A DNA stretch of 5,141 nt from a bacterium (GTDB lineage: Bacteria > Cyanobacteriota > Vampirovibrionia > Gastranaerophilales > Gastranaerophilaceae): the NCBI GenBank assembly GCA_017541565.1, contig JAFXYU010000095.1, positions 1-5,141 of the forward strand, written 5' to 3'. Each line of letters opens with the position of its first letter. Positions within the stretch are counted from its first letter, which is position 1. A model generated the notes under the pieces. The model saw only the letters and a list, made by a program, of their open reading frames with translations, was not told where the DNA came from and did no database searches. The position numbers were made by a program, and so were the translations under genes. This document shows positions 1 to 3,874 of the stretch, piece by piece.

Positions 1-12
1 GGCTGGGTAGGG

Positions 13-345
13 ATGCATGTTTGGAATTTTATTGCTTCCTATGTGGATAGAATGCCTGCAATCGGTATAATTCAGGGTATTCTTCTTTGGGGGATTCTTG
101 CGGCATCGTATTTTACTTTCAGAAAAGAAAAACTGGTTGTTTGTATGAGAGCGTCGGAAGGGCTTGACGAAGACGAACTGAGAAAAGTTTTTGCAGATAT
201 AAGAGAAAAAGCGGCGAACGATACTATAATACAGAACATGATAAAGGCAAGACAAGCGGAATTAAGGATAAAAAATCTTTCGGAAAATAATGTACCTGAG
301 CGAAATATAGAAAAAGATGATAAAGACATAATTGAAAGCAAATAA
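13..345 (+). CDS. Small single-pass membrane protein, unknown function (start uncertain, possibly 5' partial)
   Basis: I do not recognise this protein. As drawn it has 110 residues. Residues about 16-36 (from AIGIIQ to SYFTF) form one uninterrupted hydrophobic segment long enough to cross the membrane, followed at once by RKEK. By the positive-inside rule this suggests that the C-terminal part faces the cytoplasm. Residues about 50-90 are charged and heptad-like (DEDELRKVFADIREKA, then IIQNMIKARQAELRIKNL), so probably one or two amphipathic helices or a short coiled coil. The last 20 residues are polar and disordered-looking. The ATG at 13 has no convincing Shine-Dalgarno in the 12 visible bases, and the frame stays open to the window edge (codons for G, W, V, G precede it), so translation may begin upstream. 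A terminator follows directly after the TAA, which supports a genuine gene end. The reverse-strand reading frame over the same bases is a shadow. Confidence 0.6.
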   Translation: MHVWNFIASYVDRMPAIGIIQGILLWGILAASYFTFRKEKLVVCMRASEGLDEDELRKVFADIREKAANDTIIQNMIKARQAELRIKNLSENNVPERNIEKDDKDIIESK

Positions 346-346
346 T

Positions 347-373
347 AAGGATGGTTTAAAAATCATCCTTTTT
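347..373 (+). terminator. Intrinsic terminator after the small membrane-protein gene
   Basis: A 10-bp stem pairs 347-356 (AAGGATGGTT) with 361-370 (AATCATCCTT), including one G-T wobble, around a TAAA loop at 357-360. Five T's (369-373) close the structure. It starts one base after the stop codon at 343-345, the expected place for a Rho-independent terminator. It separates the first gene from the next transcription unit, which therefore needs its own promoter in 374-498. Confidence 0.75.
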
Positions 374-390
374 AGTAAATCGAGAATAAT

Positions 391-408
391 TTTGTAAAGT
401 TTTGTAAA
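391..408 (-). promoter_or_regulatory. HLR1-like tandem direct repeat (candidate OmpR-family/RpaB-type operator)
   Basis: Read on the minus strand this is TTTACAAA, two bases (AC), then TTTACAAA again: two identical octamers with an exact 10-bp period, one helical turn. It fits the HLR1 consensus of cyanobacterial RpaB, (G/T)TTACA(T/A)(T/A)-NN-(G/T)TTACA(T/A)(T/A), at every defined position. The site lies between the upstream terminator and the start of the 447-residue gene, just upstream of the weak -10 candidates at 433-438 and 450-455. The repeat is visible directly. Binding by an RpaB-type regulator is inference, and T/A-rich intergenic DNA raises the chance of accidental matches. Confidence 0.5.
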
Positions 409-426
409 TGTTTTTCTGTTTTTAGT

Positions 427-441
427 CAATTTTATAAATTG
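427..441. promoter_or_regulatory. 15-bp palindrome overlapping a -10-like hexamer
   Basis: CAATTT (427-432), TAT, AAATTG (436-441) is a perfect inverted repeat with 6-bp arms. It contains TATAAA (433-438), a 5/6 match to the sigma-70 -10 box, but I find no good -35 at 16-18 bp. TATAGT (450-455) is an alternative -10, also without a clear -35. A promoter must lie in 374-480 because the previous unit is terminated at 373. Weak -35 elements together with the tandem repeat at 391-408 would suit an activator-dependent promoter. This is a candidate only. Confidence 0.3.
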
Positions 442-498
442 AGCAAACTTATAGTTTCCAAAAGTAGTGTAGTGGACTAAAAAAGGAAAGGATTTAGT

Positions 499-1842
499 AT
501 GAATACAATTTCTCCAATCAACATGAACTCAAAAATGTACGGCTCAAGAAAAGTTGCTTTTGAAAACGATAATGTTGAGTCAGTAGGACAACAAGGAAAG
601 GACACTTTTACACCATCATTTAAAGGTTATACAAAATCATTAAATGAAAACGGTTTGAAAAAAATATTGATGGTTGCAAGTGCGTTTTTTACAGGTTTGT
701 TTGCTGCAAAACAAGTTGCTGCAAACCAAGTTGATGCAAAATCAAAAATTAAACAAGTAAAAAAGAAGGAAATGACACGCGAAGAAGTTAAAAGAAGATT
801 TGAAGCCGATTATAAAAAGGCCGAAGAAATAAATCCATATTTAGCGCATGATTTAAAAGATGTTGTTAGAGTGCGTGATCGCGGACATTATGACCATAGA
901 GACTATATTTATAATGATACAATGATTTTGCGAATTGTTGAAGAAAATGAAAAAGATCCTAAGATGGCTTTAAGATTAGCGAAGTTTCTCGACCATGATT
1001 CAGACTCCAGTTTTATTGATCCGGACGATATCGATTTATTGGTTGAACACTTTAAAACTGATCCGGAAAAAGCAGAGAGTTTTAAAGGTGAAGACTCAAC
1101 TGCTGATATTACTGCTTCTAAAATCACAGTATATTACGCAGATCCTGAATTGTATCAATATGCTAAAGATAAAAAATGGGGTATACGTAACCTTAAAACA
1201 ATTTATGAATTGAAGCAAGAAAATCCGGAAGTGATAAATGATTTGATAAGCATGAATTTTACTCCCGATCAAATAAAAAAATATGCTTCGCACTGGTCAA
1301 AAAACAAAAATGCTATAATAAAAATTGATAAAATAGCAGAAGAATATGAATTAACAAATCGTGATGCAATAATCAAAGTTGCTGAAATGTATAAGGATGA
1401 TCCGCAAAAGATTGAACGCACAGTAAGAAAGTTTGCAACAATTCATCCGGTCGCTGTTAATGCATTAAAAGATATAACAGCAGAAAAAGCAAAAACATAT
1501 TTTTACGAATGCTATAACGGATATTCTGATTTTGAAGAAAAACATAAAAATTACATAGTAAACAGCATTAAATACGAACAAATTTTTGATCCTCTTACTA
1601 AAGATATAGAAGATAATAAAGACAGGTATGAACTTAAAAAAGAGATTATGGATAAATTGGGTGAATCTATGGACAAAGTTCTGCCAAGGATTATGGAAGA
1701 CGGAAGAATCCCGCAAACAAAAGAAGAATTGTTCTTATTAACAGAATTATATGACAGATATCCAAATATAGAAATTACGGACAGGATGGTAGAATTAAAC
1801 AAAGATTCAAAACTCAGACACTATGATATTTCAAGACTATAA
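499..1842 (+). CDS. Unrecognised 447-residue helical-repeat protein with PSFKG N-terminus and one hydrophobic segment
   Basis: I do not recognise a family. The start is secure: GGAAAGGA (485-492) lies 6 nt before the ATG. The N-terminus (1-50) is polar and Ser/Asn-rich and contains PSFKG at 39-43. A hydrophobic stretch at about 55-70 (KKILMVASAFFTGLFAA) is followed by Ala-rich sequence ending QVDA. It could be a membrane anchor or a signal peptide with an unusually long n-region. The rest (80-447) is charged, Lys/Glu/Asp-rich and probably almost all helical. A degenerate motif recurs: hydrophobic-x-x-[IVLA]-x-E-x-[YFN]-x-x-[DNY]-P followed by an amphipathic helix. Examples centre on P113, P154, P189, P243, P302 and P422 (such as IVEENEKDPKMALRLAKF and IKVAEMYKDDPQKIERTV). 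No catalytic motif, zinc site or nucleotide-binding loop is visible. The gene stands alone, with terminators on both sides. A helical-repeat scaffold or surface/periplasmic role is inference only. Confidence 0.85.
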   Translation: MNTISPINMNSKMYGSRKVAFENDNVESVGQQGKDTFTPSFKGYTKSLNENGLKKILMVASAFFTGLFAAKQVAANQVDAKSKIKQVKKKEMTREEVKRRFEADYKKAEEINPYLAHDLKDVVRVRDRGHYDHRDYIYNDTMILRIVEENEKDPKMALRLAKFLDHDSDSSFIDPDDIDLLVEHFKTDPEKAESFKGEDSTADITASKITVYYADPELYQYAKDKKWGIRNLKTIYELKQENPEVINDLISMNFTPDQIKKYASHWSKNKNAIIKIDKIAEEYELTNRDAIIKVAEMYKDDPQKIERTVRKFATIHPVAVNALKDITAEKAKTYFYECYNGYSDFEEKHKNYIVNSIKYEQIFDPLTKDIEDNKDRYELKKEIMDKLGESMDKVLPRIMEDGRIPQTKEELFLLTELYDRYPNIEITDRMVELNKDSKLRHYDISRL

Positions 1843-1845
1843 TAC

Positions 1846-1881
1846 AAAAAGGGCTTAATGATTCATCATTAAGCCCTTTTT
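1846..1881. terminator. Bidirectional intrinsic terminator between convergent genes
   Basis: A perfect 16-bp stem, 1846-1861 (AAAAAGGGCTTAATGA) with 1866-1881, closes on a 4-nt TTCA loop. The flanking A5/T5 runs give a U-tract on either strand. It begins 3 nt after the stop of the plus-strand gene (1842) and lies 14 nt beyond the nusA stop (1896-1898), so one hairpin serves both converging units. It also fixes nusA as the last gene of its operon. Confidence 0.93.
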
Positions 1882-1895
1882 CTTTAGTAGTATGA

Positions 1896-3131
1896 CTATT
1901 CTTCTTCGGAAGTTTCTTCTTCAACTTCTTCTGCAAGGTCTTCTTCATCAACTTCCTGTTGATTCATTTCTTCTTCAATTTCTTCTTGAATTTCGTCAGA
2001 ATCAAACGGAGTTTCTTCTGCTTCATCATCATTGTTGTAGTCAGGAGCGTTGTTAATATTTGCGCCTTCTTCATCTTCCATTTGTGAAACAGACTTGATA
2101 TCAATCTTCCATCCTGTCAGACGGTGGGCAAGACGTACGTTTTGACCTTCACGACCGATTGCGAGTGACAATTGATCATCAGGTACTACAACAAGTGCAT
2201 CTTTCCTGTCTTCATCATCGGTCATAATATTAACTGATACAACTCTAGCCGGAGAAATTGCATTAACAATGTATTCAACCGGATCCGGCGACCAACGTAC
2301 GATATCAATTTTTTCATTTTTGAGTTCGCCAACGATTGTTTGAATCCTGCTTCCGCGAGGTCCGATACAAGCACCTACGGAGTCAACTTCAGGGTCATTT
2401 GACCATACCGCAATTTTGGTTCTGAAACCTGCTTCACGCGAAATTGATTTAATTTCAACAATCCCGTCTTCGATTTCCGGAACTTCAAGTTCAAACAATT
2501 CTCTGACTATTTCAGGATGAGCGTGAGATACGATAACCTGAGGAAGTCTGTTTGTTTCTTTTACGTTGAGAACAAATACGCGGATTCTGTTACCGGGTTT
2601 GTAGTATTCTCTTGGAATTTGTTCTCTTTGCGGCATAATTGCATCAGTTTTGCCGATATTTACTATAACGTTTCTGTTCTCAACTCTTTGAATAATACCG
2701 GTAGTAAGAGTTCCTTTCTTTTCAAGAAATTCGTTTAAGATGTTGTTTCTTTCAGCATCTCTTATTCTTTGTGTGATAACCTGTTTAGCGGATTGTGCCG
2801 CAATTCTTCCGAACTGGTCCGGTGTAACTTCAATTTTAACTTCGTCATCAATTTCAACTTCGTCGTCGATTTCTTGTGCTTCTTCCAAAGAAATTTCCAT
2901 ATCAGGGTCTTCTACTTTTTTAACAACTGTTTTTGTAGAGAATACTCCGATTTCGCCGGTTTGCTCATCAAAGATTGCTTCAATGTTTGCTGCTTCTTTA
3001 ACATGCATGTGTTTTTTGTAAGCGGCTACGAGAGCATCGCAAAGAGAAGAAATAATAACATCTTTGGATATTCCTCTTTCTCTTTCGAGTTCTTCGCAAG
3101 CCTCAAATAATGCTGTTCCGATTTTAATCAT
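1896..3131 (-). CDS. nusA: Transcription termination/antitermination factor NusA
   Basis: NusA binds RNA polymerase and nascent RNA, promoting pausing and hairpin-dependent termination, and takes part in rRNA antitermination. In this 411-residue protein the N-terminal polymerase-binding domain covers about 1-130 (ending FGRIAAQSAKQVITQRI). The S1 domain is about 139-205, KH1 about 225-295 with GACIGPRG at 253-260, and KH2 about 300-350 with the GREGQN loop at 326-331. The RWSPDP...SPARV block (279-296) resembles cyanobacterial NusA. The C-terminal acidic repeats of E. coli NusA are absent, as is usual outside Proteobacteria. Instead residues 351-411 form a tail with 31 Asp/Glu out of 61 and no Lys or Arg. 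The ATG follows AAAGGAA (3145-3139) by 7 nt, and that site abuts the rimP stop 14 nt upstream, suggesting translational coupling. Transcription probably comes from the promoter before rimP, through a leader terminator that may let NusA control its own level. Confidence 0.97.
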   Translation of the reverse strand: MIKIGTALFEACEELERERGISKDVIISSLCDALVAAYKKHMHVKEAANIEAIFDEQTGEIGVFSTKTVVKKVEDPDMEISLEEAQEIDDEVEIDDEVKIEVTPDQFGRIAAQSAKQVITQRIRDAERNNILNEFLEKKGTLTTGIIQRVENRNVIVNIGKTDAIMPQREQIPREYYKPGNRIRVFVLNVKETNRLPQVIVSHAHPEIVRELFELEVPEIEDGIVEIKSISREAGFRTKIAVWSNDPEVDSVGACIGPRGSRIQTIVGELKNEKIDIVRWSPDPVEYIVNAISPARVVSVNIMTDDEDRKDALVVVPDDQLSLAIGREGQNVRLAHRLTGWKIDIKSVSQMEDEEGANINNAPDYNNDDEAEETPFDSDEIQEEIEEEMNQQEVDEEDLAEEVEEETSEEE

Positions 3132-3145
3132 TTTATTTTTCCTTT

Positions 3146-3628
3146 CTAATCTATATATAATTTTGCAGATTGTATATTTGTTTTAGAAATTTTTAGTTCC
3201 TGTCCGTCGTCAAAACGGAAGAAAGTCAATCCTTCATTGTCATCCCAATCAAGGATTTCCCCCTTAAATATTTTTTCTGTTTCGCCGTCAAGAGGTTCTT
3301 TGAGTTTAAGACTGATTCTTCTGCCTTTAAAAATTAAAAATTCCTTGTCTGATTTGAATTTTCTTTCCAATCCGGGAGAAGATACTTCAAGATAGTATTT
3401 AACAGGAATCAGTTCATCCAAAAATTCGTTCAGACTTCTTGTAATATTTTCACAATCATCAAGAGTTACATCTTTAACTTTTGAATAAAGATAAATTCTC
3501 AAAAACCAGCGGTGATTTTCTTTTACAAATTCAATTTCAATAGGGAGAAATCCAAACCTCATCGCCGTATTTTCGATAAGCGGCGTGATTTTTTCTATAA
3601 CTTCGTGTCTGTTAATATCCTGTTTCAT
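3146..3628 (-). CDS. rimP: Ribosome maturation factor RimP
   Basis: RimP assists late maturation of the 30S ribosomal subunit in the cytoplasm. The 160-residue length is normal for the family. The N-terminal alpha/beta domain (about 1-85) includes VTLDDCENITRSLNEFLD (54-71) and ends in the family signature YLEVSSPGLERK (79-90). The C-terminal SH3-like barrel (about 92-158) holds FKGRRISLKL and a conserved-looking GEILDWDDNEGLTF stretch. The start is well fixed: the ATG at 3628 is preceded by AGGAG (3639-3635) with a 6-nt spacer. rimP followed by nusA is one of the most conserved bacterial gene pairs, and the 14-nt gap shows co-transcription. Upstream lies a roughly 98-nt leader with an internal terminator hairpin and a second hairpin just before the Shine-Dalgarno. 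Nothing in the protein looks truncated or unusual. Confidence 0.96.
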   Translation of the reverse strand: MKQDINRHEVIEKITPLIENTAMRFGFLPIEIEFVKENHRWFLRIYLYSKVKDVTLDDCENITRSLNEFLDELIPVKYYLEVSSPGLERKFKSDKEFLIFKGRRISLKLKEPLDGETEKIFKGEILDWDDNEGLTFFRFDDGQELKISKTNIQSAKLYID

Positions 3629-3646
3629 AGACTTCTCCTATTTCTC

Positions 3647-3676
3647 TTGTAAAGCCCTAAAAGGCTTGCCTTACAA
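3647..3676 (-). promoter_or_regulatory. Second leader hairpin upstream of the rimP Shine-Dalgarno
   Basis: Between the leader terminator and the rimP ribosome-binding site, TTGTAA (3647-3652) pairs with TTACAA (3671-3676) and inner AGCC (3653-3656) pairs with GGCT (3663-3666), leaving an asymmetric 4-nt bulge (3667-3670) and a 6-nt loop. An alternative small fold uses AAGGC (3661-3665) and GCCTT (3668-3672). It ends 7 nt before the AGGAG box (3639-3635), so it does not hide it. It could be an mRNA stabilising structure or part of the attenuation control. The pairing is visible; the function is not known. Confidence 0.4.
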
Positions 3677-3678
3677 AT

Positions 3679-3711
3679 AAAAAAAGAACGGGATAAGTCC
3701 GCGTTCTTTTT
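3679..3711 (-). terminator. Intrinsic terminator inside the rimP-nusA leader (candidate attenuator)
   Basis: On the minus strand a 10-bp stem (3711-3702 with 3690-3681), a one-base bulge (3701), three more pairs (3700-3698 with 3693-3691) and a CTTA loop are followed by seven T's (3685-3679, five of which also pair with the A-run) and then ATTT. It begins about 15 nt after the predicted start site and lies 50 nt before the rimP ATG. No other minus-strand gene lies upstream, since der is on the opposite strand. It therefore is not a downstream terminator of a neighbouring unit and would cut the rimP-nusA transcript to about 48 nt. B. subtilis nusA is known to be autoregulated through a NusA-dependent terminator in the leader of the homologous operon. 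Mechanism here is inferred from that parallel. Confidence 0.8.
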
Positions 3712-3732
3712 CAAGAAACTATTCACAATGTC

Positions 3733-3761
3733 ATTCTAGCAGAAATAATTTTAAAAGTAAA
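3733..3761 (-). promoter_or_regulatory. Extended -10 sigma-70-type promoter of rimP-nusA
   Basis: Reading on the minus strand: TTTACT (3761-3756, 4/6 to TTGACA), a 17-bp spacer, then TAGAAT (3738-3733, 5/6 to TATAAT) preceded by TGC, an extended -10 element. The expected start is a G near 3726, giving a leader of about 98 nt. GTAAA-A-TTTAC (3757-3767) is a small inverted repeat overlapping the -35. Spacing and placement are excellent and no rival promoter of this quality is seen between 3629 and 3874 on this strand. Confidence 0.7.
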
Positions 3762-3785
3762 ATTTACATTCCCAAAAATAGAGTT

Positions 3786-3803
3786 TTTGTGAATTTTTGT
3801 AAC
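3786..3803 (-). promoter_or_regulatory. HLR1-like tandem repeat between the divergent rimP and der promoters
   Basis: On the minus strand: GTTACAAA, AA, TTCACAAA, two octamers with a 10-bp period. This is one base from the cyanobacterial HLR1 (RpaB) consensus, the C in the second copy. It resembles the repeat at 391-408 at 16 of 18 positions when the TTTTGT cores are aligned. Its centre lies about 68 bp upstream of the predicted rimP start and about 78 bp upstream of the predicted der start, distances suited to an activator for either. The protein bound is inferred, not shown. Confidence 0.45.
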
Positions 3804-3835
3804 GAGAGATGTTTTTATTTTTCGCAAGAAAAAAG

Positions 3836-3865
3836 TTTGCAGGTCTGATTTCTTTATGCTAGACT
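3836..3865 (+). promoter_or_regulatory. Extended -10 promoter of der, predicting a leaderless mRNA
   Basis: TTTGCA (3836-3841, 4/6 to TTGACA), an 18-bp spacer ending in TGC (3857-3859), and TAGACT (3860-3865, 4/6). A run of six A's (3829-3834) just upstream could act as an UP-like element. The 13 bases TGCTAGACTGTCA (3857-3869) match the rimP promoter's TGCTAGAATGACA at 11 positions. Six to nine bases beyond the -10 lie A3872 and A3875, the latter being the A of the der ATG, so the transcript should have a leader of 0-3 nt. Confidence 0.55.
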
Positions 3866-3874
3866 GTCAGCATT

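Noticed and set aside
391..408. WalR or PhoP box of Firmicutes as the reading of the tandem repeat
   Set aside because: Those boxes have an 11-bp period (for example TGTWAH-N5-TGTWAH); both repeats here have a 10-bp period, which fits HLR1 better. It cannot be fully excluded.
995..1802. Several short frames within the 447-residue gene on both strands
   Set aside because: Hydrophobic or Phe/Ile-rich translations typical of antisense or shifted readings of AT-rich coding DNA, with no start signals.
2838..2873. Two near-identical 18-bp units in tandem within nusA (EIDDEV twice)
   Set aside because: The segment aligns to the ordinary acidic IDPEAEVGDEVE-like region of NusA, so the repeat looks like convergent acidic codons rather than a recent duplication or a mobile repeat.
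2740..3021. Plus-strand open frames opposite nusA (also 2517-2738 and 2769-3110)
   Set aside because: Ser/Phe/Cys-rich shadows created by the Glu/Asp-rich nusA codons; no ribosome-binding sites and wholly inside a certain gene.
3681..3711. Hairpin at 3681-3711 as a plus-strand terminator
   Set aside because: No plus-strand gene ends before it, the T-run is shorter on that strand (five then C), and the minus strand has a promoter directly upstream with a seven-T tract.
3856..3858. ATG upstream of der as an alternative start
   Set aside because: It is out of frame with der (19 bases away) and lies inside the predicted -10 element.
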